Shown here: in pieces, positions 1-10,100 of the stretch
Layout of the letters: the number at the start of each line of letters is the position of its first letter
How positions within the stretch are numbered: position 1 is the stretch's first letter
Assembly: GCF_010093815.1 (NCBI RefSeq)
Contig: NW_022985550.1
Location: 1,997,074-2,061,073, forward strand
Direction: 5' to 3'
DNA length: 64,000 nucleotides
Source of the DNA: Pseudovirgaria hyperparasitica
Taxonomy: Eukaryota; Ascomycota; Dothideomycetes; Acrospermales; Acrospermaceae
Notes under the pieces: model-generated
Databases searched by the model: none
What the model was told of the DNA's origin: nothing
The model's input: only the letters and a program-made list of their open reading frames with translations
Program-made: the position numbers and the translations under genes

Positions 1-214
1 GGCTCCTGATATCGCTGGCAAGCAGCTTGCCAACCCTACCGCTCTGCTCCTGTCCAGTATCATGATGCTTCAGCACATGGGTCTCCACGAACACGCCAAC
101 AAGATCCGCGATGCGATCTTCAAGGTCCTTGCCGAGGGCAAGACCATCACGGGTGATCTCGGCGGCTCAGCAAAGACGTTCCAGTATGCGGATGCAGTCA
201 TCAAGGCTCTATAG
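1..214 (+). CDS. IDH2: NAD-dependent isocitrate dehydrogenase subunit 2, C-terminal part
   Basis: The reading frame entering at base 2 gives 70 residues and a TAG at 212-214. The peptide begins APDIAGKQLANPTALLLSS, continues with MMLQHMGL and ends GGSAKTFQYADAVIKAL. This is the C-terminus of the isocitrate/isopropylmalate dehydrogenase fold. It is closer to the catalytic IDH2 subunit of the mitochondrial NAD-linked enzyme than to regulatory IDH1, because it has APDIAG and ends VIKAL like yeast VIKRL. The enzyme oxidises isocitrate to 2-oxoglutarate in the TCA cycle. The 5' part lies outside the window. An AATAAA at 362-367 lies in the short spacer to the convergent next gene. Confidence 0.9.
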   Translation, partial: APDIAGKQLANPTALLLSSIMMLQHMGLHEHANKIRDAIFKVLAEGKTITGDLGGSAKTFQYADAVIKAL

Positions 215-498
215 GCTCTTTCTTCTCCTTCAAACTCGGATTCTCCTTGGCTTCTTAAACATAACGCGCGCATATGGCAGTAGACGAACGAACGAACGGA
301 AGGAACGGAGGGGTATGATGGGAATGATGCATCTTGTTGATATGTACTGCGTGGCCTCTTAAATAAAGACTGTACTATACCTGGCACGGAGTGTTTCCCC
401 CTCCAACCCAGGCCTAGACCTTTAGCGATGAATACATATACATATATATACATACACCTACTCGTACACGTTTCTGCTCCACACACCTACTCCCACAA

Positions 499-2448
499 CT
501 ACACAAGCTCAAAAGACCGATCCAGCCAATTCCCCCCTGAATCCTCGCCGACACGACTATTCCTCTCCCGCCTAAACACCGGCTTCAGCCAAGTTCTCTG
601 ATCATCCTTACCCGGAAACGCCGCGGCAATCGCCCCGACAGTCTGCGGATCAAACACCGCATTCCGCGCAATCATCTGCTCAATCGCCCACCTGCAGCGC
701 GGATCCCCGGCCTCGGCCGTCTTGCGGACCAAGAAGCGCCAGGTGCCCGGGCGAGGCTCCCAGTCGCGGCTGAGCATCTCGTCGAAGTAGCTGAAGGCGG
801 CATCCCAGGTGTCGGGGCTGTGCAGGTGGACGAGCACGAGGCGGTCGTAGGTGAGCAGGTTGGGCTGGAGACCGTTGTCGATCATATACTGCGCGAGATA
901 GGTGGCGATCTCGCGGCGGGTATTGCGGACGCAGCCGCGGAGGAGGATGTTGATGGTTGAGGTCTCGGGCTTGCCGCCGGTGCAGATGTCGGGGAGGAGG
1001 GACCAGAAGTGCATTGCGTCTTCGAAGCGGTTGAGTTGCACGGTTGCTTCGATGATGACGTCCATTGCGGGGACGGGGATGGGGGCGCCGCGGAGCTGGA
1101 TGCGGCGGAGGCAGTCGATTGCTTGGTTGGGGCGGGCGGAGTTGGAGATGAGGTATCGGTAGAGGGTGCGGGTGCAGGAGGCGTCGATGTAGACGTGGGC
1201 GTCGGTCATGATGCTGAGGACGGACAGGGCGGTTTCGAGGTCGTGGGCGGCGAGGTAGGCATCGATGAGAAGCTCGTAGTGGGAGCGGTCGAGGACGACG
1301 TTGCGGGCGGAGAGGAGGCGGAAGACGTCCGTGGCGAGCTCGACGTCGCCGGCGCGCGAGGCGGTCATGAGGACGTTGAGGCAGATGCCGGTTGGGGGCA
1401 CCATGTATGCGGGCTCGACGCGCTTGCGCCAGACGTATTTGACGGCGTCGTAGTGGCTTTGGGAGCTGGCGGAGTCGAGGAGGTGCTGCCACATGTTTGC
1501 GGAGATGGGGTAGGTGCTGCTGTTCTCGCGCAGTTGGAGGATGTGGAGGGCTTCTGTGATGTTGTTCGGGGTGCATTCGGCCATTATGTAGTAGAGCATG
1601 TCGTGCAGCCACGGCTCGACTGGGGTGCCGCCGTCGACCATGGCCTCCATTCTGTCCATGGCCAGTTCGAATTGCCTGTCCTTGATCAAGCTCGCTATGA
1701 CACTGTGTTGCCCGAACTCGGACAGTACGTACCATTTCGAGTCCATGTGTTCGAGCATAAGTGTAAGGAGATTGTAGTCTGGATGCACCGACAGCACCTA
1801 GTTGTTAGGTTGTCAGCATCATATGTCTCCAAGGTAGGCAATCTTTCATAGACGTACTTCCAACACATAATGGCATATTTCTTCGTCGAGTTCAATGCCC
1901 TCGTCTTGCATCTCAGTGATGATCTCTGCCAGCATAGCCGCACCTCCTCTTGTTGCACTTGAGCATGCCCGTATCATAGCACTATACAGCTGTCGGTTGG
2001 GTTTTTCTCGACATGTGACCACAAGATGCTCGACGATGTACCAGACAAGTCCCGGATCCGAACGTGCGGCCTCCTTCGCCAGAAGTTCGTAGAGAGCTGG
2101 AACATCTGCCGAGTCGTCCTTTGGTATGATTTCCAGGAGCAATCTTTTCTGTACTAGTGGTGTATGTTTCGGGGGAAAATACCACTTGGGCGCAATACCA
2201 TGGTAAGTACCAGTGGTCCGTGGACTTGAGTAATCGGACCCGATCCTGCGAAAAACCAGGTGCTGCGACTGAGAGGGTTTTTCATTATGGATGCGAGAAT
2301 CGTCGTCGGACGCAGTTGAGAAAGTTACTCGGTAGAACGAAAGGATGCGTTTACGACTGGGTATCCGCGGGCGCGTTGCGGAGAATCGAGGGTAAGCTGG
2401 GCACAGACACTGCCATAATCCATCAGCTATGAATGCGCGCGCGGCCAT
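499..2448 (-). CDS. Pentatricopeptide repeat (PPR) protein, probably mitochondrial
   Basis: Two exons, complement(join(499..1797,1858..2448)), 629 residues. The 60-nt intron has a GTACGT donor, a CTAAC branch site and a CTAG acceptor, and keeps frame (phase 0). The N-terminus MAARAFIADGLWQCL is followed by an Arg/Ser-rich, acid-poor stretch typical of a mitochondrial presequence. The second half has degenerate PPR-type helical repeats with the pattern LIDAYLAAHDLETALSVLSIM, followed by similar units. Fungal PPR proteins usually bind organellar RNA and act in its stability, processing or translation. The exact orthologue is not recognised. An in-frame ATG 63 nt upstream (2511) is possible, but the start at 2448 gives the better presequence. 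Confidence 0.75.
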
Positions 2449-3007
2449 GGTGAGGCACGACGCGACCAGGAACGAATATGCGTGTTCGAGATAGAAGATG
2501 GAAGTTGACAAAACTCCGTCCGGTGTTTTTCCGCGCCGTGGTGGAAGCTAGCGGAGCGGAGAGCGGAATATCGGACCATCCTTGGACGTTTATGATGGAA
2601 TGAAACAAATCCCCTCCTGCTGCCACCACACCATCTGATTTGATGCATTGGTGTATCACTGCTGTATAGAGCAGGACTAAGTTGTTCACATTGTTCTCAT
2701 TGACATGTCATCATCATATACGTATCATCAAACTACGGGGGTATACGGGGCTGGGCCAGTGATCATTCATCTACGGCGCATGGCTTTTGGAAAGCCAGGT
2801 TGATCCTATTTCTGTACCCGCGTTTGGCGACCGCTTTCCTTGGGCAAGGATATCATTTACCCTGTTCCATCCAAGGTGACTACACCATGGTGTAGTCCTC
2901 CATAGGTCTTGTCGCACGCGTTTTCTTAACCAGGACAAGGGCCATGTACAGCGACTGCACCTTCCGTCTTATTTTATTGATGGGACTGACATTTGACATT
3001 CAAATGC
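2449..3007. other. Spacer between the PPR gene and LSM4
   Basis: 559 nt between the PPR start and the LSM4 stop. It should hold the PPR promoter and the LSM4 3' end. No other coding or RNA feature was seen. Confidence 0.5.
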
Positions 3008-3488
3008 TCAAGCTCCTCGACCCCGGCCTCTTCCTCCACGGCCACCTCGGCCCATCCCTCGTCCACGATCTCCCCGGTCTCCGTGACCACCACGATGACC
3101 AGCTCCTCCGCGAGTTGAGCGTTGCGCTTGCTCGGCAGCTTGTATTTTCTTCAGATCGTCCATGATTGAGTCCTCCACTCGCAGGAACTTGATCTAGCCG
3201 CAGATCAGCGTACGAAATCCAGGAATGGTGGAACTAGATACCGTGTTTCCTCTAACATAAGCTTCTGGTAGCCTGAAAAACGTCTCTCCATCTTTGCTTG
3301 TCGACACGACTTCTTTCAGAGTCAAGTTCATCCATGTGTCGCATGCTTCCAGGTGGCCTGTGAGCGACTCGCCATCTTTGAGCTCGACTAGCACTGAGCG
3401 ACCCTTTGCGGCGTTGAGGAGACCGAGCGGAAGCTGTGGTGGAGAGAGGTTAGCGTTGGCCAGTTGAGATGCAGGACAGCCATACCAT
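3008..3488 (-). CDS. LSM4: U6 snRNA-associated Sm-like protein LSm4
   Basis: Three exons, complement(join(3008..3193,3242..3433,3486..3488)), 126 residues. The first coding exon is only the ATG: a GTATGG donor follows it directly and a CCACAG acceptor leads into LPLGLLNAAKGRSVLVELK. The second intron (48 nt, GTATCT to CTAG) joins VRGNT to IKFLRV. Sm1 is residues 2-40 and Sm2 is around VYVRGN/IKFLRV. The tail (about 88-126) is an RG/GRG repeat region, as in LSm4 proteins, where it supports P-body assembly and arginine methylation. LSm4 is part of the LSm1-7 mRNA-decay and LSm2-8 U6 snRNP rings. Identity is clear from the Sm motifs and the RG tail. Confidence 0.93.
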
Positions 3489-4075
3489 GCTGAGGAAGCT
3501 AGAGTGTGCGATTCCAAAAGTGGGCGACGAGCGTTTGAGTGGTGAGCTGGTGAGCCGGTGCGCGTAATTGACGTTCAGGCAATGTACTGTATCTAACTGT
3601 GATTATTACAATAAGACCCCAGCTACAGTGTATTGCGGTGGCGGATGAACGTCGGCGGATCTCCAGCGCCGCAAGAATACTTACTTACTTAGTACTGTAC
3701 TGTACCTGACTGTACCTTTGGGGGGAGGTATTTAGCGTGTCGGGGGCGGCTGTTTGGCGTGTTGGAGCCCCGAAGAGCCCTAAAAAGTCCGAAAACAGCT
3801 GCCCGGACTGCCCAGAGGCCCCCAAACTCCAGCTGGTTTTGGGGGCTGTTACTGTTACTACTACTACTGGTTACTGCTGCTGCTGCTGCGCCACGCCACG
3901 CGTTCTCAATTATTGCTGCCTGGATGCTATCTGGAGACACTTTGTCACTTACTCTCGTCTCTATCTCCACTCTACTTGTCACCTCAGGCGCTCTGGCTAC
4001 TGGGGACATTCTGGGAGACACGATAGTACTCCGTTTCTTGGTTCTATTCGTTTTGTTCATTCGTTTGCGCGAGCT
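3489..4075. promoter_or_regulatory. Divergent promoter region, LSM4 and membrane-protein gene
   Basis: 587 nt between two divergent starts. It holds short runs of CTTACTTA and TACTGTACTG near 3680-3720 and a CTA/CTG triplet stretch at about 3855-3890. Core promoter elements could not be assigned. Confidence 0.4.
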
Positions 4076-6120
4076 ATGCGTTTCTCCGTAGCATGTCTCG
4101 TGGCTCTTCCAGCTGTCATCTATGCAACTGTCATCCCAACTTCTCCAGACTCGCAGAACCACCACGTACACTCGAACGGCCCTGCACGGCCAGAAATAAT
4201 CAATCTTGGTATATACTTGCCTGATCTTTTGCACTTGAGAGTTTTGGCTATGCTCACACAAACTCAGAGCTTACACACAACCATCCAAAGGCGCTCTTTA
4301 AGGTCCCGTGCAATGGAGGCTGTCTTGGCATTGAGGATGAGGATGACGACGCTCTGGTGCGTAATATACACATATATATTCACCATGTCAGGCAGCAACA
4401 TTTTTGACCTTCTAACATCTTTTAGCTTTTTGACTTTCAAGCATTCCCTTCCAAAGAGCCGTGTGGTGTGGCCAACGTCACTGTCAACGGCCATTCCCTT
4501 ACCCAGGCCTGGAACGGGACTCACGCTCTTGGAGCCGGCTCTGTTCATTCGTTTCCACTGTCATCCTTGACACCACGCCACGAATTGGGTCTCTCCTGGC
4601 ATTCATCTTGCGTAAATGAATCAATAGCAAACCCACATCGAGCAGCAACTGCGCAGGTCATTACAGTTCTTCTTCAGAGCATAGATGGGAAATCGATAGA
4701 ACAATCTTCAGGCTTCACAATCTCGTTCAAGCCTCTCTTTCCCCTTGAGCTCTTACGTCTCTCCTCGACTCCTGACTTCGCAGCCACCGAACCACAATAC
4801 GCACAGTATTGGAGAGATCCACCGGCCCATCTCCGTCTGACCTCACGGCCTTCTCCTGATCTACCAAGCTCTGAGAATGAGGAGAACCCTTCGTCAGCAA
4901 CTAACACTGACCCTGTCCAAGAGCTGAGGCGTCTTGAAGCCGAAGCACTCCGTATCAACGAGCTAATCGAGCAGCAAAAGTCATTGATCCAGGCACTCAG
5001 ACAGGACGAATCCAATACGTCTGTTGATGCTCCAACATGTCTTGGCATCAAATGCACACTGAACAACATTGTCAGCAAGGCCAAAGACGCGCTAGAGGAC
5101 ATCTACATGTCTATCCGCATCGCGCCCTTCCAGGGAATCAGGCCACATCAAGTAGCGTTTGAGGACCATAAGCCATCTAGCGAACTCTTACCGTCCCCCA
5201 CAACTGACAATACTCATCATCCTTCATCTACGAGATCACTCACCTCAGCTGACTTGCTGACCTCTACATCCTCAACTCATTCCGCCGATGACGGGCAGGA
5301 GTGGGTTCCTCTTCTAGGCGATACCCCATCAGACGCGTCAGGTAGTTCCAACATCGACCCTTTGTCCATAACCCTCAAGATCGTCGGGGCCGTCACAGGC
5401 CTGACATGTATCTACATATGCTTCCGTCGAAGCCGCTGTTGCAACCCACGCGCTCAAGCCGAACGTCGCGCAGAACAGGAGGAACGCGCCACCCAACGCG
5501 CCTACCGCAGAGCCGCCCGCAAGCACCGTTTCCAACAATGGTGGGCAGCCTGGACCGGCCGCCAGCGAGATCACCAGCGCATCACCGACTACGAAGAAAA
5601 GCGATCTCTGATCCGACAACAGGAGGTCATCCTTGAGTCCGCCATGCAGGACGAGATTAGAATGCTACGCGCCGCGCACGATGCAGTAAACTCCATCTTT
5701 CATACCACCACCCGCGCCTCCCGCCATTCCCCTCACGCAACCTCATCCGCCGTCCCCATCTTCCCCCACTCGACACGCCATAACATCACTCCTTTCGAAC
5801 GTCCATATTACCACGATTCAGAAGAGCCCTGGCACCGCGCCCCAAGGAGCCGCACCGACAGTCTCCCAGACTACAGAAGCGACGCCGGCAGCTCACAGGT
5901 CATCACCGAGCCCCCCGCCTACTCCGACGACGAAGGCGATCTCATCACGAACGGCTTCAGCGGTTACAGACCGCGGAGCGGCACTCTTGGCAGCGACGAT
6001 AGCACCAGCTTGCCGTCGTCTCCTACTGCGCGCGAGCATCACCACCGACGCTGGACGCCCGGGAGTAGCGTTGTGTCGACGAGTCCGCGGCCGAGTCAGG
6101 AGACGATGCGGTATCTTTGA
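4076..6120 (+). CDS. Secreted-pathway single-pass membrane protein, fungal family of unknown function
   Basis: Three exons, join(4076..4208,4268..4356,4426..6120), 638 residues. Introns are GTATAT to CTCAG and GTGCGT to TTTTAG, both frame-consistent. The start MRFSVACLVALPAVIYA is a signal peptide. The ectodomain carries spaced cysteines (VPCNGGCLG, then EPCGVANVTVNG with an N-glycosylation sequon), then a Glu/Leu/Gln-rich coiled-coil stretch (RRLEAEALRINELIEQQKS). One hydrophobic helix (ITLKIVGAVTGLTCIYICF) is followed by Arg/Cys residues as a stop-transfer signal. The roughly 240-residue tail is rich in Arg/Gln, then Ser/Pro, with a PPAY motif. The layout suggests a type I cell-surface or wall-sensing protein. 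I do not recognise a named family. Confidence 0.75.
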
Positions 6121-6764
6121 GCTTGGTTGAGGTTTGCGTTTTGAGAATCATATAAGCGTCTGGTGTTTTGGGGAACTGGAAGTCGCGTCGTTTCGCTTTG
6201 GTTAGCTATTTACAGGGGAGGGGGGTAAGACATATTATCACTTGTGCGGATCTATAAACCTGGCGTTTTCTTCTCTTTTGGGTGGGACGGGGAGTTGCAA
6301 GGCAGGGGCGATCTGAGCGGATAACATGTATGTAATATGTCAGAAGACGAGAGTGCATGGGAAAAAACGCTCCGTAGTTTTGGTGTTTTTTTGGTTTTGG
6401 TTTGGCGTTTGTCTACGATGCCAGCTTTCTTTGGCTGGGTTGGCTGCTTTCTCGGTCTTGTTGGTGGGTGTATGCATGTATGCATGTATGTATGTATATG
6501 TGTATGTATATGTATACATTCACGCGGACGCAGAGGTAATATATATCATATTATCACATAGCATGGCATAGCATGTCTTGTCAGCAGGCGCATTGACATA
6601 TATGCTACACATATTCGACACGTCTTTCTCTATAAGAAAAAACAAAAGAACAAGATATTAGCTGCAACAACGTGTTTCACACAATCTTGTTGCCACGGTC
6701 CTGGTACATGCATACATACATACACACTGAGCGAGGAATCCCATGTCTGTATATAGATACATAT
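6121..6764. other. 3' flank with ATGT/ATAC simple repeats
   Basis: 644 nt between the membrane-protein gene and the Helitron 5' end. 6470-6520 is a degenerate ATGT/GTAT tract, and 6705-6765 has ACATACAT and ATATAGATACATAT runs. The Helitron insertion point lies at the end of this AT-rich tract. No gene seen. Confidence 0.5.
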
Positions 6765-6798
6765 TCCTACGGAATCATAAAAAGATACAACGTTTTGT

Positions 6799-6812
6799 CT
6801 AGCGCCCGCTAG
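6799..6812. repeat. 5' subterminal hairpin of the Helitron
   Basis: CTAGCGCCCGCTAG forms a perfect 6-bp stem with a CC loop, 34 nt inside the proposed 5' end. The same 14 bases occur unchanged at 15211-15224 in the short copy although neighbouring bases differ. Confidence 0.7.
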
Positions 6813-7128
6813 CGCCCTCACCAAAACCACGACGAAAAAACCACCTTTTGCGACATATTAAATTAACTAGGGCCTAATTCAAAAATCTGGTCCCTAGTTT
6901 TATAGCCCTGCCTGCGACGAGTATTTTCATATACTTTTTACCCTCTGCAGGGCTATACTCACGGACGAGATAGGTTTACAAGCCTCTGGTGTCGCGTTTG
7001 GTGGCAGGTTCAAGAGTTGAAAATTCGTATGTCTTGGCGTGGAGTATTAATCTTCCGGCGTGCCTAAGGCCCTTTTTTTTTTCTCTCTTCTATCCTCTTC
7101 CCCTATTCTCTTCCTCTATATATCTACT

Positions 7129-10100
7129 ATGCCGCCGCAAACAAAGAGAAAGAATACAAATATTCAAAAGTTACAGCAACATGTATTACTATCTCTACCA
7201 GCCTCCTTACAAAGTACCAGCTCTACGACAGACCAGGATACTCTACACCAATTTCCACTTATATCCTCCCAAGTCCCTTTATTACGGCAGCATTCACGCC
7301 AACTTCTTCCCTCCAGTCCTCTACAACATCGAACTATTATCCCCTTTACACCCCGTCCTCCGCGACAGTCGTATCTTAAGAGCCAGAGCCGCCAACGTCG
7401 TCGCCGACTCCATAATGCCTTCCAATCATCACCCTACCACATCGCAAGCAATCCAAATACCCCCCAAACAACCCCATACCACGCTAATAGCCTTCCATAT
7501 ACACCACGGCGCACTCTCTTTGGCGTACACCCAGCCAGACCTCAATCTATTCAAAAGCCAATTCAATTCAATCTGCGACAGTCCCGGACAATAGGTAGTT
7601 CTATAGGTAGATTAGCAAGTATTACGATAGATGAATACCCACCAGACGACGTGTTTAGAACTCCTTCTATACCACAGTCAGGACTAACGCTCGCCCTACG
7701 ACAGCCACCTTTAGTCGTAGAGGAAGACTCCTCCCTAGACCCCCTACAGCAGACACCACGAAGTCGTTCGCGCAGAGAGAGTCGAATCGTCGCAATGCAG
7801 GAATCGCCGTCTCGACGACGGATACCGCCTATCCCTTACCAGCAGTCGCGTTATGACCAGGACTCTTCCTTAGATGCTCTCCAGCAAACACCACAAAGTC
7901 GTTCCCAGGTAGAGTATATCGTAAGGCCAGCGTCGCCGTCTCAGCAACGTGTACTCCGTACCCTACGCCAACGGTTACGTCGTAATCAGGAGTCTTCCTT
8001 AGACTCCCTCCAGCAGATACCGCAACCTCAATCCCAGGTATACCAAATGCCTATGCGTCAGCGTCGCGAAGTGGTGAATAATCGAGTACTATACTATACG
8101 ACAGGTACCTACTACCATAAACCTAGGCCAGCTACCCTATGCGCCCGTATCACCCACCCTATCACAAGTGACTTTCGGCATATTCTCTGCCGTCCAAGTA
8201 CGTCGTGTAGGTTCTGTGATGCCTCCTTCTGGCGTGAAGAGGTTCCAGCGACGAGGGTAAATGGGGAGATTCGGATGCCTTGCTGCGGCAATGGTAAAGT
8301 ACAGATCCCAGTACTACCTGAATATCCCCCCGTCTTACGCGAGCTTCTCTTACAGACACGACAGACTCGGAATAGTACTACTGTTTGGGACTACACGACA
8401 GAGAAGTTCCGACAGAGTATACGACACTATAACCAGTCAGTGTCATTTGTTTCTGCGAAGATCAACATTGAGAATGGCGCACTACAGGATGCTCTCCCAA
8501 GGAATAGCCATCAAGGCGTGTATACTCTGGTCGCAAAGGGTGAGCTTCTCCATTTTATAAGCAACCTACGACCAGACCACGACGACCCGAAGTATGCACA
8601 GCTATACATCTACGATAACCAGACTGAGCAGGGTAGGCTACGTCGTGCTGCGTTTCAGAATCTCCACGACGATATTTTACGACGCATTGAGGAGGTTCTC
8701 TACCGTATAAATCCGTTTATCCAGACATTTCGTATGAATGCGCAAACACTACGCGACCAGCCTGCCCTTGGTCTTAGTATTGGTATTATTGAAGACCACG
8801 ACCACGACCCAAGGAGATGGAATACACCAAACTGCGACGAGATTGCAGGACTCCTCCCAGTTGGGCCGCAGGGTGAGCCAGTTGCGGAGCAGCGTGATGT
8901 TGTGCTCCGATACATAGATGGTACTCTACGCCAGATGAGTGACCTCCATGCGACATATCTCCCAATGCGCTTTCCACTACTCTTTCCGCATGGGTCGCTA
9001 GGGTGGAACTGGAACTACCCTGCGCACCAGAATCCCTATTATCCTCGAGGCGCAGGCCGCCGTGAGCAGGCTATAGCTATTCCAGAGAGAGGTCGTGGTC
9101 GAGGTCGTGGTCAAGGTCGTGGTCGTGGTCGTGGTGATCGTGGTCGTGGTCGTGGTAGTCGTGCTATCGAAGATGAGCAGGCTCCAGTCCAAAATATCGC
9201 TACTAGGCGTGGATCTCGGCTTGGCCGTCGTGGGCATGAGCAGGAGCGTGTTAGCCAGCAGATGTGGTGGAACTGCTTCCTACAGCGCCGACCTAATTCT
9301 CTTAACCCAGTACTCCATGCTGGACGCCTATTCCATGAGGTCGTAATAGACGCATGGGCGTCAATCCAGGGAAATCGCCTTGCCTGGTGGCAGTAAAACC
9401 AGAGTAAGGTCCGTCGTGCACACTTTACTGGGCTCCTAGAGGCGCTTGGAAACTCTGATGTAACTGGTCGTGAGCTGGGAAGTACTATCGTGCTTGGGAA
9501 GACTTTCCATGGCGGGCCTCGGTTTATGCGAGAGCTATATTTTAATGCAATGGCTATGGCGGCGTATAGTGGGCCGCCAGAGTTCTTTATTACCATGACA
9601 TGTAACCCAGCCTGGCGTGAGGTAATAGATGAGCTGGCGCCAGGAGAATCAGCAACAGACCGAATTGACCTCTGCTGTCGCGTTTTCCATATAAAGCTGG
9701 CGCAGCTCCTACACGACCTAACGAAGAGCCATGTCCTTGGGAAGTGTGTCGCGTACTGCTACTCTGTTGAGTTTCAGAAGCGTGGACTACCACATGCCCA
9801 TATTCTTATTATTACGACACCAGATGATCGCGCCACTTCTATCGAAAAGATTGACGCCGCTGTATGTGCGGAGCTCCCAGACCCAAGCTCTGATCCAGTA
9901 CTATTTGGAATCGTCTGTCGTACTATGCTACATGGGCCTTGCGGCGACGTAAATCCGTTAAGCCCATGTATGACGACAAGTAAGAGACATCCTGGTCGCC
10001 GTAAGTGTCGCCATCGGTTCCCCTTTCCATATACGAATGAGACGTCGCTACCAGTCGGGAAAGAGCCATCCTACCGGCGTCGTGCTGGCGCATATACCTA

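Noticed and set aside
1009-1851. 280-codon + strand frame opposite the PPR gene
   Set aside because: Gly/Val/Glu-rich shadow of a GC-rich gene. The - strand frame has a presequence, PPR repeats and a proper intron.
6989-7594. 201-codon frame at the start of the Helitron
   Set aside because: Overlaps the RepHel N-terminus in another frame, is low-complexity, and has no Helitron domain.
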